From JAIXWP01 sp041391745 (GTDB taxonomy: Bacteria; Bacteroidota; Bacteroidia; Flavobacteriales_D; Sanyastnellaceae): a stretch of 64,000 nt of DNA. The translations under genes were made by a program, and so were the position numbers. Positions 40,914 through 51,758 of this stretch are shown here, piece after piece. The notes below the pieces were generated by a model. It made no database searches, was not told the origin of the DNA, and worked only from the letters and a program-made list of their open reading frames with translations. The stretch covers positions 62,001 to 126,000 of the forward strand of contig JAWKNK010000003.1 in NCBI GenBank assembly GCA_041391745.1. Direction: 5' to 3'. Position 1 is the stretch's first letter; each line of letters starts with the position of its first letter.

Positions 40914-43091
40914 ATGAAAACTATACTTACTACAACACTTGTTATATCTACATTTGCGTACTCGCTGGTTTCATGCAACAACGAAAACACAAATAGTAAA
41001 CCTATGGCTCAGGCTCCTGACGCAAAACAAATTTCGCATACAATTTCAACTCATGGTCACGACAGAGTAGACAACTACTACTGGATGAGACTTTCTGACG
41101 AGCAGAAAAATGCTCCGGAAGATCAACGCGATGAGCAGACAAAAGATGTTTTGGCATATCTAAATGCTGAAAACGCATACACCAAAGAAATGCTCGCTGA
41201 TACCGAAGAACTTCAAAAGCAACTTTTTGAAGAAATGAAAGGTCGCATCAAAGAAACTGACCAAAGCGTACCTTTTAAAGACAACGGATATTGGTACTAT
41301 ACCCGTTTTGAAGCTGGTCAAGATTATGCGCTCAATTGTCGCAAAAAAGACAGCATGGAATCGGGAACAGAACAAATCCTAATCAATGGTCCTGAACTTG
41401 CCAAAGGAAAAGACTACTGGGCTCTTGGCGGTTACGATGTGAGCGAAGACAATAAACTGCTTTGCTATGCTACAGACGTTTTAAGTAGAAGAATTTACAC
41501 CATTGAATTTAGAAATCTTGAAACAGGCGAAATGCTTTCAGATAAAATCGAAGGCACTTCTGGTGGCGCTACTTGGGCTGCAGACAACAAAACCGTTTTC
41601 TACTCTAAAAAAGACCCTACCACTCTTCGCGATTTCCAAGTATGGAGACATACAATAGGTACAAATCAATCGGAAGATGTCTTAGTTTTTGAAGAAACGG
41701 ATGAAGAGTTTTCTTGCTTTGTTTACAAAACAAAAAGTAGAAAATTCATGGTAATTGGAAGCAGCCAAACCCTGTCAACGGAATACCGCGTATTAGAAGC
41801 GAATAATCCATCTGGTGAGTTTCGCGTGCTTCAACCTCGCGAAAGAAACCTTGAATATGGAATCGAGCACTTCGGAGACTTTTTCTATATCGTTACCAAC
41901 TTGAATGCTAAAAACTTCAAGCTCGTAAAAACACCTGTAAATGCTACGACAAAAGATAACTGGGTAGATGTAATTCCTCACCGTGCAGATGTGCTTCTTG
42001 AAGGAATTTCTGTATTCAAAGATTTTTTGGTAGTAGATGAAAGATCTCAGGGATTAACTCAACTGCACATCATGCGTTGGGATGGATCGAAAGACTATTA
42101 CATGGAATTCCAAGATCCAACGTATGCCGCAGGACTTTCTGCCAACCCAGAGTTTAACACTAATATCTTAAGATACGGATACACCTCATTAACTACTCCA
42201 AGTTCTACTTACGACTTCAACATGGACTCTCAAGAACGCACATTGTTGAAGCAGCAAGAAATAGTAGGTGGATATGATGTGAATGGATACACCAGCGAAC
42301 GCCTTTGGGCCACCGCAAAGGATGGAACTAAAGTTCCAATTTCTTTAGTCTATAAAAATGGATTTAAGAAGGATGGCTCTGCTCCACTATTGCTTTATGC
42401 ATACGGAAGTTATGGCTATTCTATTGACGCTACCTTCAGCAGCACTCGACTTTCATTGCTCGACAGAGGTTTTGTTTTTGCCATCGCTCACATCCGTGGT
42501 GGACAAGAAATGGGCAGACAATGGTATGAAGATGGAAAGCTTTTGAAAAAGAAAAACACCTTCACTGACTTCATCGATTGCGGAGAGTTTTTGGTAAATG
42601 AAAAATACACTTCCAATGATAAGTTGTTTGCGATGGGCGGCAGCGCTGGAGGATTGTTGATGGGTGCTGTTACGAATATGGCTCCCGACATGTGGAAAGG
42701 AATTATTTCTGCAGTACCATTTGTAGATGTGGTTACGACAATGCTCGATGAGACCATTCCACTCACAACATTCGAGTTTGATGAATGGGGAAATCCAAAA
42801 GACAAAGAATATTACGACTATATGTTGAGCTATTCTCCAATCGACAATATCGAAGCGAAAAATTATCCAAATATTTTAATCACTACTGGATATTGGGATA
42901 GCCAAGTTCAATATTGGGAGCCTGCAAAATATGTGGCAAAACTCAGAGATCTAAAAACAGACAACAACATGCTTTTGATGTGGTGCAATATGGATGCAGG
43001 CCACGGTGGAAAGAGCGGTCGTTTTGAATATCTGAAAGAAATCGCGATGGAATATGCGTTTATGCTAGACCTCGCTGGAATTAAGAAATAA
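40914..43091 (+). CDS. Oligopeptidase B-type serine peptidase, lipoprotein form
   Basis: A 725-residue S9A peptidase: an N-terminal seven-bladed propeller (about 40-440) and a C-terminal alpha/beta-hydrolase domain. The Ser lies in MGGSAGGLL (S577) and the late His in DAGHGGKSG (H697). Oligopeptidase B cuts short peptides after basic residues. The signal has a lipobox (FAYSLVSCNN), so it is probably a lipoprotein in the periplasm or outer membrane. ATG 40914 is chosen since it gives the clean signal. It overlaps the convergent HAD gene by 11 nt. Confidence 0.92.
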   Translation: MKTILTTTLVISTFAYSLVSCNNENTNSKPMAQAPDAKQISHTISTHGHDRVDNYYWMRLSDEQKNAPEDQRDEQTKDVLAYLNAENAYTKEMLADTEELQKQLFEEMKGRIKETDQSVPFKDNGYWYYTRFEAGQDYALNCRKKDSMESGTEQILINGPELAKGKDYWALGGYDVSEDNKLLCYATDVLSRRIYTIEFRNLETGEMLSDKIEGTSGGATWAADNKTVFYSKKDPTTLRDFQVWRHTIGTNQSEDVLVFEETDEEFSCFVYKTKSRKFMVIGSSQTLSTEYRVLEANNPSGEFRVLQPRERNLEYGIEHFGDFFYIVTNLNAKNFKLVKTPVNATTKDNWVDVIPHRADVLLEGISVFKDFLVVDERSQGLTQLHIMRWDGSKDYYMEFQDPTYAAGLSANPEFNTNILRYGYTSLTTPSSTYDFNMDSQERTLLKQQEIVGGYDVNGYTSERLWATAKDGTKVPISLVYKNGFKKDGSAPLLLYAYGSYGYSIDATFSSTRLSLLDRGFVFAIAHIRGGQEMGRQWYEDGKLLKKKNTFTDFIDCGEFLVNEKYTSNDKLFAMGGSAGGLLMGAVTNMAPDMWKGIISAVPFVDVVTTMLDETIPLTTFEFDEWGNPKDKEYYDYMLSYSPIDNIEAKNYPNILITTGYWDSQVQYWEPAKYVAKLRDLKTDNNMLLMWCNMDAGHGGKSGRFEYLKEIAMEYAFMLDLAGIKK

Positions 43092-43716
43092 GGGATTTTA
43101 AAATATCATCCAACTCATTGCCGGGTTTCAAGTGTTCAGCTTGCAGCCCGGCTTTTTTTGCGCCCTCTACATGCTGAAGCGAATCGTCGATAAACAATGT
43201 TTCGGCAGGATCAAGATTGTTCCATTTACATACCTCTAAAAAGGTTTCCGGATATGGCTTCTTAATTCCTATTTCATTGGAATAATAGATCTTCTCAAAT
43301 GCACTTCTAAAACTTTCAATGCCAATTTCATCGTCAATCATCTTCTCGAATTCCGCAACGTGAATGGCGTTGGTATTGCTTAATAAGAAAGTGCGATATC
43401 CCTTGTCTTTCGTTTGATGTGCCAGTTCTACTTTCTCGGGCAATATGCGAAGCAAGATACAATTCCAAGCCTCTACAACCTGCTCGCGAGTTGTTCCTGG
43501 AGGGCAGAAGGACTCTATGGTTTGATAAAATTCTTCATTGGAAATTTTTCCTGTTTCCATTTTATCAAACAAGTCTGTTTGAGCTGCTTGAGAGTATATT
43601 TTTTCAAAATCTTCAAAACCTAAAGCGCGGAACGCGCGCACAGGAGCGTGATAATCTATTTCAAAAAAAACACCTCCGAAGTCGAAGATGACATTTCGAA
43701 TTTCTTTCTTTTCCAT
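43081..43716 (-). CDS. HAD family hydrolase
   Basis: A 211-residue HAD-IA phosphatase-like protein. Motif I reads VIFDFGGVFFE, motif II LLSNTNAIH, motif III KKPYPETF, and motif IV ETLFIDDSLQH. The helical cap lies between residues 15 and 80. Such proteins dephosphorylate small sugars or nucleotides; the substrate cannot be told. It is upstream-linked (9 nt) to the HU-CCDC81/SPOR gene on the same strand. Confidence 0.9.
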   Translation of the reverse strand: MEKKEIRNVIFDFGGVFFEIDYHAPVRAFRALGFEDFEKIYSQAAQTDLFDKMETGKISNEEFYQTIESFCPPGTTREQVVEAWNCILLRILPEKVELAHQTKDKGYRTFLLSNTNAIHVAEFEKMIDDEIGIESFRSAFEKIYYSNEIGIKKPYPETFLEVCKWNNLDPAETLFIDDSLQHVEGAKKAGLQAEHLKPGNELDDILKSLIS

Positions 43717-43725
43717 AAAGTAAAA

Positions 43726-44793
43726 TTATTTCTTGCGCTTGATCCACGCGCTAGTGCCATTCGATCTCACTTCGCGCAATGCCTTTTGAGCATCACTATA
43801 CGAAGCATAATTTCCAATAGCAACTAAATGAAGTGGTCCTTTCATTCCTGCCAAGTAAGCAGAATATCCTTTCGATTGAAGTTCTGCTACCATATTGGTT
43901 GCATTTTCTTCAACTGCGAAAGCACCACCGATGATTTCAAATTTATTCTTCGATACCACTTCTTTCACAGCAGGAGCCGTATGCTTCGTGTCTGTGTTGT
44001 CAGCCGCCACCGCTTCTTTTACAATCACGGTAATTCCAACATCCGAAATTTTATCTTCTACAAAATCAAATGAAATGCGATCTGCATTTGGCATTGATTC
44101 CATGGCACTTTCCCACCCTGTTGTTCCAACAGCAGTTTCGATTTCTCGCTCCATTGGAGTGAGCATGCGGTAAGAAGCTACATGCTCTTCATTGTCAAAT
44201 GGATTGAAGCTTGCCAAATCGAATTGCGATTTTCCGCCTGTTGAAGTAAGCATCCAAACCGCTCCCAAGGCTATGGGGACGGCAATGGCGGCTGCAATTT
44301 TCCAAACCAAACCCGAGGCTTTCTTTTCGGCGATAGGAATCACTGTATTTTCCTCAGTTTCAATAGGCTTGATGCGATGTACCAAGCTCAATTGTATCGG
44401 TGAAAATCCAAAGCTAGAAAGCAAGAAATTCTCCTGATCCTCAGGTATGAACTGCAAACTTCCATCTGTGTCTTTGAAGAACACTCCAATTTTATCCCAC
44501 ACTACTCGCCCTTGGGTTTGCAAATCGCGTTTGTACTCAGCTACACGTTCCTCAATCATCGATTGAGCTTCTTTGTAGCTGATACCCATCATCGAAGAGA
44601 CGTGTGACGTCAACAAGCCATCGTTGTGCACGAGGTGTCTATTGAAGCCAACATGTTTTGAAGGGGGATAAATCACATGCGATGAATCGTTTAGTCGTGC
44701 AGACCGGTAGTTGGCTACCAATCCGCCAAAGCCAGGTACGATTACGCAATCGTGCTGGTATAATAAATCGACTAGAAACTTTTCTATGCGCAT
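43726..44793 (-). CDS. HU-CCDC81 and SPOR domain protein
   Basis: A 355-residue membrane protein. It has two CCDC81-like prokaryotic HU domains at the N-terminus (IEKFLVDLLYQHDCVIVPGF, about 1-130) and one transmembrane helix near 167-183 (IAAAIAVPIALGAVWML). A C-terminal SPOR domain lies at about 280-352 (FEIIGGAFAVEENA ... YASYSDAQKALREV). SPOR domains bind denuded septal peptidoglycan, and this architecture is typical for Bacteroidota. It may link cell-division sites to the cytoplasm; inference. A TATCTTCG box (one mismatch) lies just upstream. Confidence 0.9.
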   Translation of the reverse strand: MRIEKFLVDLLYQHDCVIVPGFGGLVANYRSARLNDSSHVIYPPSKHVGFNRHLVHNDGLLTSHVSSMMGISYKEAQSMIEERVAEYKRDLQTQGRVVWDKIGVFFKDTDGSLQFIPEDQENFLLSSFGFSPIQLSLVHRIKPIETEENTVIPIAEKKASGLVWKIAAAIAVPIALGAVWMLTSTGGKSQFDLASFNPFDNEEHVASYRMLTPMEREIETAVGTTGWESAMESMPNADRISFDFVEDKISDVGITVIVKEAVAADNTDTKHTAPAVKEVVSKNKFEIIGGAFAVEENATNMVAELQSKGYSAYLAGMKGPLHLVAIGNYASYSDAQKALREVRSNGTSAWIKRKK

Positions 44794-44818
44794 GGTGCGA
44801 AGATACGAACAAGCATTG

Positions 44819-45565
44819 TTAAAAACTACCCTTAAGGTGCTTTAGTGCCTTCTCCAAATCCTCTGGAGTATCAATTGCTGGTGTTTCCCAATGAGTTAAG
44901 CCCACAAAAATTTTGAAGCCATTTTGAAGCCAGCGGAGTTGCTCCAATCCCTCTACTTTCTCCCAACTACTTTGTTCCAATTTTGTAATTTCCTGAAGCA
45001 CATTTGTTTTATACGCATACAATCCAAGATGCTTGTAGTAATCGTGATGTGCCAGCCATTCACTCACTTCAAATCCTTTTACATAAGGGATAGCGGTTCT
45101 AGAAAAATACGCGGCCGTTTCCTTCTCGTCAAAAATGACTTTCACTTTGTTCGGATCGGATAGCCAAGTTGCATCTTCAATCTTTATGGCCAATGTCGCG
45201 ATATCGTGTGTTCCCGCAATTGCTTTCACCAATTGATTCAATTGCTCTACGCGCACAAATGGTTCGTCACCTTGAATATTGATAACAGCATCTGCCATTT
45301 CTCCCCATTGCTGATACGCCTCAAGGCATCGGTCGGTGCCGCTCGGGTGATCAGTTGAAGTCATTACTACTTTCTTTCCCGCTCCTTTTACTACCTCAAA
45401 AATGCGCTGATCGTCGGTAGCAACGATCACATCACAAAGTCCCTTCGCATTGCTCCGCGCGCTCCACTACTCTCAGAATCATCGGCACACCGCCAATGTC
45501 ACCAAAGGTTTTCCAGGGAAACGCGTGCTTCCGTATCTCGCAGGTATTATTCCTAAAACTTTCAT
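44819..45565 (-). CDS. kdsB: 3-deoxy-manno-octulosonate cytidylyltransferase, frame-disrupted
   Basis: CMP-Kdo synthetase, which activates Kdo for lipid A/LPS assembly. ATG 45565 starts MKVLGIIPARYGSTRFPGKP. The frame is then lost near 45515 and 45458, each time by one base (one missing, one extra G), before continuing as DVIVATDDQRIF to the stop. The rest is intact (HPSGTDRC, INIQGDEPFV, HLGLYAYK). Both indels are next to G-rich runs, and the gene is usually essential in LPS-making bacteria, so sequence error is likely. Its ATG overlaps the TonB gene's stop (TAATG). Confidence 0.9.
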
Positions 45566-47973
45566 TAAAAATTAAATGTGTACTGTATCGTCGTCAATCG
45601 TGGCTCTTCAATGTCCAACGGACGAATGGCATACGTTCTATTCAACAAATTGCTCGCTATCACTGCCACTTTGTGGTGGTCATTTATTTGATAACTCGCA
45701 CGCAAATCAAATACAAAATCTCCACTTGTATGATTTGCTCTCCAACTTTCTATACCCGGTTAAACAAGAATGGAAAACTTCTTTCCAAAAATCCAAATGC
45801 ATCATCAATGTTTTGCATGTGACTATTGTATCTAAAACTAACGCCAAGACTGTATTTTTTCCAAGTCCCTTGCACATCAAATCGCACCAGATGTTGCAAA
45901 CGGTATTTCAAAATATAACCTGTGGTATCAGAACTTGTATTCGCATAAGTAACAGGAGACGAATTCAAATCCGTTTTGCGCGCATAGACATAATCTGGCG
46001 TTGTACTTATTGGTTTGGTGTAAGTGTATCCTCCCATAAATTGCAAATTCACTTGTCGGATTTTTCCTTCACCTAAAATTGATGCTTCAAATCCTCTTAC
46101 TTGCGACTTACCGGTGTTTACACTTTGAAATCCATATCCTAATAAATTGGTGATTGTAGGTGTAGCCCACTGACCAAATGTGAATTCAATATAGTTGTTG
46201 TAGCGTTGTTCGAATGCCGCTAAATCGAGGTAACCCATCCATGAGCCGAACTTGAACATTTGCTTTACTCCTAATTCAAAATTTTCAGAAGTTTCAGATT
46301 TCAGATTTGGATCGTTCGTATATATTTATTGAACCCAATGAAGTCACAATGAATTTTTCGGCAATCGTTGGAAAGCGATAACCTTGACCATACGACGCTC
46401 TGAAATAGGTGGCCTTATGCACTTTGAAATTGGCCCCAGCTCTGAACACAGGTTTGCTTTCTTTTACACCGTTGATTACAAATTGCTCCCATCGCACACC
46501 GGCGGAGAGGTTTAATCTTGCTTTAACTTTTTTATCTACTTGAAAAAAAGCAGCTTGATTTAAGCTGTGATTCACTCCATTTTCATTGCCTCCGGTGTAT
46601 AGTTCTCCTTTCGAAGTAGTAGTTTGATTTACTACACCAATGGTTGTTGTCATTTTTGGAATACCCCAACTTTCCCAATCTTGTTGGTACTGATATTCGG
46701 AGTATACAACATCACTATAATTTCCTTGATTGTTGTCGTTGTTGTTATCGAGCGATTGCCAACGGGAGCGCAATGAGTGCTTTGCTCCTTTTTTTCCATA
46801 ATAAGTGATATAGGGATCGAGCGTGCTCAGCAATTGCTTGGTGCGCGTTGCACTTCCGTCATACGCCCCATACAAACCAGTAGTGGAGTTTTCCCAAATC
46901 AATGTATTCATGCTGTTGCTCATGCTCACATTGGTATTTAATCCTACACTTAATCCGTTTATTTTTTTAAAGCGATAACGCAAGTTCATATTCATTCTAC
47001 CACGAGTGTCGGATCCGTATCGATCAGAAGTGAATGGATTGTAGCTATTGTCAATTGCTCCAGTTACAGTATCTCGCACAGGACCTAAGTGTCCGTCGTC
47101 TCCTAAGAAATAACCGCCCAACACAAAATCAAGGTTTCCGATTTTTCTTTTATGAATAAAATTGGCGCCAGTTCTCATCAGGTTTCCTGCCCAATATTTT
47201 GCGCTATCCGCAGAAGGATTGCTAAACATGCCATGAAAAACGGTGACTTGAGTTTCAGGTTTATCACCAGGAAATGCTGTGCGCATATTAATTACTCCTG
47301 AAAGTGCCGAGCTTCCATATAGCACGCTGGACGCGCCTTTGATAACTTCAATCTGAGATAAATTTTCTACGGGCAAAAAATCCCAACTTGGTTTTCCTGC
47401 ATCGCCACTCAACATCGGAAGATCGTCTACCAAAACTTGAACTCTACTGCCTGCCCCAAAACTATATCCGCTTCCGCTTCTGATTTGTGGTTCATTATCT
47501 ACGATAGAAACGCCTGAGGATTGCTGTAATATTTCGTCAATGCTCGTGGTATTTTTGTTTTGTACAATCTTCGGCTGGATGATATCCATGCTCATTGTAA
47601 CCTCACCGATATCTTGTTCAAATTTTCCCGCTGAAATCACGACATAAGCCAACTCTCTCGCATCTGTTTCCAGAGTGATATTCAACTCCTTCATTTCATT
47701 TGCTGCACATTCTATTTCAAGTTTAAAATCGTTGTAGCCAACAAGTCTGGCGATTATGCTATGCTTTCCAGGAGGTAGTTCTAATCGATAACTTCCGTCC
47801 TCTCCTGTGTACACACCATATTTTCCCTCATCTGCGATGACCTGAGCGAAATCGATAGGTTGGGAATTGACGTCTTTAACGAATCCGAAAATTCCACTTT
47901 GTGAAATCGCTGAAAAACGGAGAGAAAAGAAAAAAACAATGATCGCAAAATGACGCAGAGAAAGCAGCTTCAT
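45565..47973 (-). CDS. TonB-dependent outer-membrane receptor, frame-disrupted
   Basis: About 800 residues. Signal peptide, then a carboxypeptidase-like regulatory beta domain (about 25-110, SGIFGFVKDVNSQPIDFAQV), a plug domain (IDEILQQSSGVSI ... LPMLSGDAG ... VLYGSSALSGVIN) and a long beta-barrel. The frame breaks near 46305 (INIY to NDPNLKSETSENFELG) and again near 45755 (FLFNR to GIESWRANHTSGDF). The barrel ends with IQYTFNF at the stop 45565-45567. Imports an unknown ligand with TonB-ExbBD energy. The stop overlaps the kdsB start, so translation may be coupled. Confidence 0.9.
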
Positions 47974-48173
47974 ATATGAGGTTTTGGTTTTGGCTTAAAA
48001 GTAACCCCACAAATAAAGCGAATTGTTGTCATTTTTCCTTTTTTGAAAAAAATTTTAAAAAAGTCAGGCACTTGATATCAACTTTCATGTATCGATTTTT
48101 GCGCTTTATACCAAATTGACAACCTAACGTTAGTAAAATCAAGCAGTTACGAACGCCAGCAACTCAACCTTTT

Positions 48174-48181
48174 TAGCTTTG
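48174..48181 (+). promoter_or_regulatory. -7 promoter box for the SBBP T9SS gene
   Basis: TAGCTTTG, exact TAnnTTTG match, about 48 nt before the ATG at 48229. No good -33 TTG was found. The rest of the 47974-48228 gap is AT-rich with no other signal seen. Confidence 0.45.
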
Positions 48182-48228
48182 AGTGCGTAGAAAACGCTGT
48201 AACCACTACCACACATTATTACAGTATT

Positions 48229-51200
48229 ATGAGAAAGATTTTACTCCACACTACTCTCTTTTCACTCATTCTCCTTTCCTTAACAGCTGCAGCCAAAAAC
48301 GGCTCAAACACTAATGATTTCAGCACTTTCAGTGAAAATCAACCGGTTGTTTTGGTAAAAAATGACGGACAAGTCAAAACAAGTTTTAACGCTTCGCCGG
48401 ATGATGTATTGTATTATGCCTACCAAGGCAAGATGTGCATCTTCTTACAGGCAAATTGCATTTCATACCAGTTTTTTGACGGTTCATTCCAGACGGATAA
48501 ATCTTCTACCACATTTCGCACTGACATGAAATTGGTGGGCGCAAATGCTCCTTCAAAGATAGAAGCCTTGGAAAAGGATGAGTATTTTGAAACACACTAC
48601 AATGTGGCTGAAAAGCGTGTAGTAGTTAGTCCATCTTACCACAAAATTTTACTTTCAGAAGTTTACCCCAACATTGATTGGGTGGTTTATGTTTCTGGTG
48701 AAGGAATCAAATACGATTTCATTGTTCACCCTGGGGGCGATGCTAGTCTCATTCAACTCGAATACGAACACGCCGATAAATTGTCGATCAACTCAAATGG
48801 CGGTTTAGATATTGAAACAAAGCTTGGAAAAATTCAAGAGGCGAAACCATATTCATATACGAACAATGGTGCAGAAATAAAAACTTCGTTTGCTCAAAAA
48901 GGAAACACCATTTCATTCCATGTTGAAGCTTATAACAAGACAAAGACATTGACCATTGATCCAGACGTGGTTTGGACATCATACCTTGGTGGCTCTGGAT
49001 ACGACGAAGTGCGTGGCATAGTATCCGACGAAAATGGCAACATTTATCTAACAGGATTTACGTCTGCGAATGCGGGAATCGCAACAGCAGGAATGCAAAC
49101 AACTTATGGTGGCGGAAACTACGATGCTTTTGTATCAAAGTTTACCATTTCTGGTCAGCGACTTTGGACCACTTACATTGGTGGCAATGGTAGCGACTTT
49201 GGAAACGCTATTTCTTTAGATGTTTTTGGAAATATATATATAGCTGGAACCACTTCCTCTACTTCCGGTTTGGCGGTAGGAGAAGGTTTACTTGTCGACT
49301 ACGCTGGTGGACAGTATGATGGTTTTAGCGCGAAATTCTCTTCAAGTGGAAGCCTGCTGTGGTGTACCTACCTTGGTGGTATTTTAGAAGACGGAGCAAT
49401 TGCTATTGATGTTTCACAACAAGGCAACTTGGCCGTTCTTGGATACACTCACTCTTCCGACACCTATGTTACCGATAATTATCAAAATACTTTCGGGGGA
49501 GGTGCCACAGACATGCTTCTTACTGTTTTCAATGAAGATGGAGAATTGCAATGGAACACGTACATCGGCGGCACAGGCGATGAATATGGAAATCAAGTCG
49601 CATACATGGGCAATGATTATATCATTGTAGGTGGAAGTACTTCATCCACAAGCAATGTTGCTGTTGGTGGATTCCAAACCACTTATGGTGGTGGTATTTC
49701 CGATGGATACATGGGTGTGTTTAATGCCGATGGCACCATGTTTTGGTCAAGCTATGTTGGCGGTCCGGCAGAAGACGAAGTGCATGATATTTCAATCAAC
49801 ATGAACAACGATATTTACTTGAGTGGAAGCACTGCATCCACTTCTGCAATAGCAACAGTTGGTGCTTCTCAAGTAAGCTACGGAGGAGGCGAATACGATG
49901 CGTTCGTTGGACAATTCACAATTAACGGAGAAAAAAATTGGATTACCTATTTTGGTGGTGAAGGACTCGATAGAGGAAATGGAGTAGCAGTTGACGAATT
50001 GGGCAACGTATTTCTCGGTGGAATCACATCATCCCTTTCTAACATTTTCCAAAGTGGATTTCAAACAGAAATCGGTGGAGGTACTGACTTGATGTTTGCA
50101 TTCTTTACTGGCGACGGTCTAAAAGAATGGTCTTCTTACTATGGTGGTTCAGACGACGAATCCATGTTTGACATGAACCCAGATGAAAACTCAAGAGCGC
50201 TATTCGCAGGATCAACGCAATCTTCTTCTATTGGCTTCAATGGATGGGATACTTCGTACGGTGGTAATACAGATGCTTTCTTTGGAAAAGTACAAGACTG
50301 CAATAATCCATATGTAACCGTTGACGTACTCGGCCCAACGATGTTTTGCCAAGGCGAAGAAGTGGGTATGACAGTAGGCGGAGCGGACGATTTTGACTGG
50401 AGCACTGGAGACTCTACGACTGTTATCTCAGTTGATACAACAATGCAAGTGTATGTAATCGGAACAATGGCGGGCACCAACTGCAAAGCGATGAGTAACG
50501 TGGTGAACGTATTGATGCTTGAAGTACCTGAAGTATTTGCAACACCTGGTGGAGAAACAACTTGGTGTGGCATTGGCGGAGTATGGCTTTATGCATCCAC
50601 TGAAGAAGATTTTGTAGCTGCATTTTATACTTGGAGCACTTCTGCCATCGGAGATTCTATTTACGTAACTGAATCTGGTAATTACAGTGCTGCAGTGATG
50701 GCAGACAATGGGTCAGAAGCCTCTAGTCTACCCGTTCAAATAGAGGTAATCGAGCCACCACTTGTGGTGGCGGCTATCAACTCAGAAACCGCTTGTATTT
50801 CTACACCATTCGTAAATATGATTGCACTTCCATATGGAGGAACATTCTATGGCGATGGCGTTGAAGGAACATTCTTTGTACCAGAGCTTGCAGGCGGAGG
50901 CTTCCACGAAATCTATTATGAATACATCGATGAAGATGGATGTGTTTCACAAAGTACACCCATGTTTATTGAAGTCCTTTTTGAAGAAACCGTTCTGTTT
51001 GTTGACGCAAATGAACTTTGTCTCAACGATGATCCAATTGGAATGTATGGCTTTCCTGAAGGAGGTTACTTCTCTGGCCCTGGTGTAAGTGAAGGAATGT
51101 TCTACCCACAAATAGCTGGCGTAGGCTTACATGAAGTTTACTACAACTATCTCGATGGAAATGGGTGTAGCAACCAAGGAGTACAGACAATCAACGTAAG

Positions 51201-51468
51201 CAGTTGTATGGCCGTTGGAGAAATTGAATCTGAAGACTTGGTACTTCAAGTTTATCCTAACCCTGCCCAAGATGTTTTGAACTTCAACACCAATAGCACC
51301 GAATTAAAATCCGTTCGTGTGTTCAATTCAATTGGTCAAGTGGTGTTTGAACAGGCCATAAATATGACTACTCAAAGCCTTGATATTTCATCGCTTTCAT
51401 CTGGAATGTACACTATTCAATTCAACACAAATACTACAAGACACACTTTTCACTTCATTAAAAGTTAG
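48229..51468 (+). CDS. Secreted T9SS protein with SBBP beta-propeller repeats
   Basis: A 1079-residue protein: signal peptide, an N-terminal DUF7948-like domain (LVKNDGQVKTSFNASPDDVL, about 35-240), then about eight SBBP repeats (WTSYLGGSGYDEVRGIVSDE, GNIYLAGTTSSTSG types, to about 690), PKD/Ig-like modules with Cys residues, and a T9SS type A sorting domain (LQVYPNPAQDVLNF ... GMYTIQFNTNTTRH). A surface beta-propeller of this type is common in gliding or predatory Bacteroidota. Function unknown. Confidence 0.92.
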   Translation: MRKILLHTTLFSLILLSLTAAAKNGSNTNDFSTFSENQPVVLVKNDGQVKTSFNASPDDVLYYAYQGKMCIFLQANCISYQFFDGSFQTDKSSTTFRTDMKLVGANAPSKIEALEKDEYFETHYNVAEKRVVVSPSYHKILLSEVYPNIDWVVYVSGEGIKYDFIVHPGGDASLIQLEYEHADKLSINSNGGLDIETKLGKIQEAKPYSYTNNGAEIKTSFAQKGNTISFHVEAYNKTKTLTIDPDVVWTSYLGGSGYDEVRGIVSDENGNIYLTGFTSANAGIATAGMQTTYGGGNYDAFVSKFTISGQRLWTTYIGGNGSDFGNAISLDVFGNIYIAGTTSSTSGLAVGEGLLVDYAGGQYDGFSAKFSSSGSLLWCTYLGGILEDGAIAIDVSQQGNLAVLGYTHSSDTYVTDNYQNTFGGGATDMLLTVFNEDGELQWNTYIGGTGDEYGNQVAYMGNDYIIVGGSTSSTSNVAVGGFQTTYGGGISDGYMGVFNADGTMFWSSYVGGPAEDEVHDISINMNNDIYLSGSTASTSAIATVGASQVSYGGGEYDAFVGQFTINGEKNWITYFGGEGLDRGNGVAVDELGNVFLGGITSSLSNIFQSGFQTEIGGGTDLMFAFFTGDGLKEWSSYYGGSDDESMFDMNPDENSRALFAGSTQSSSIGFNGWDTSYGGNTDAFFGKVQDCNNPYVTVDVLGPTMFCQGEEVGMTVGGADDFDWSTGDSTTVISVDTTMQVYVIGTMAGTNCKAMSNVVNVLMLEVPEVFATPGGETTWCGIGGVWLYASTEEDFVAAFYTWSTSAIGDSIYVTESGNYSAAVMADNGSEASSLPVQIEVIEPPLVVAAINSETACISTPFVNMIALPYGGTFYGDGVEGTFFVPELAGGGFHEIYYEYIDEDGCVSQSTPMFIEVLFEETVLFVDANELCLNDDPIGMYGFPEGGYFSGPGVSEGMFYPQIAGVGLHEVYYNYLDGNGCSNQGVQTINVSSCMAVGEIESEDLVLQVYPNPAQDVLNFNTNSTELKSVRVFNSIGQVVFEQAINMTTQSLDISSLSSGMYTIQFNTNTTRHTFHFIKS

Positions 51469-51500
51469 CCTGAGCATCTTTCAGATTTGGTTTTGGTTAC

Positions 51501-51534
51501 AACCGGGTATAGTTAGGGAATACCCGGTTTTTTT
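51501..51534 (+). terminator. Terminator after the SBBP T9SS gene
   Basis: AACCGGGTAT and ATACCCGGTT form a perfect 10-bp stem with a 9-nt loop, followed by a T-run. The remaining gap to 51758 shows nothing recognisable. Confidence 0.92.
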
Positions 51535-51758
51535 ATGCCCTCAATTTTGCAACTCATAACAGTATTATTTACACTTATGGACTTGGGCAAAAAAACTCAT
51601 TCCACTGAATTGTAACTCATACCCAACTGAGCGAATTTCATGTCCAATTCTCATCAAAAACCCCTTATTTTACAACTGTTTCAGACGTATCAACAAGTGT
51701 AACTATCAGTACAAAAAAGGGTAAAAAAAGTATATCACCTGATATAATTTTTTTACCT

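Noticed and set aside
51535..51758. A possible RNA gene in the gap before the 51759 lipoprotein
   Set aside because: No stable hairpin, tRNA-like fold or promoter box was recognised.
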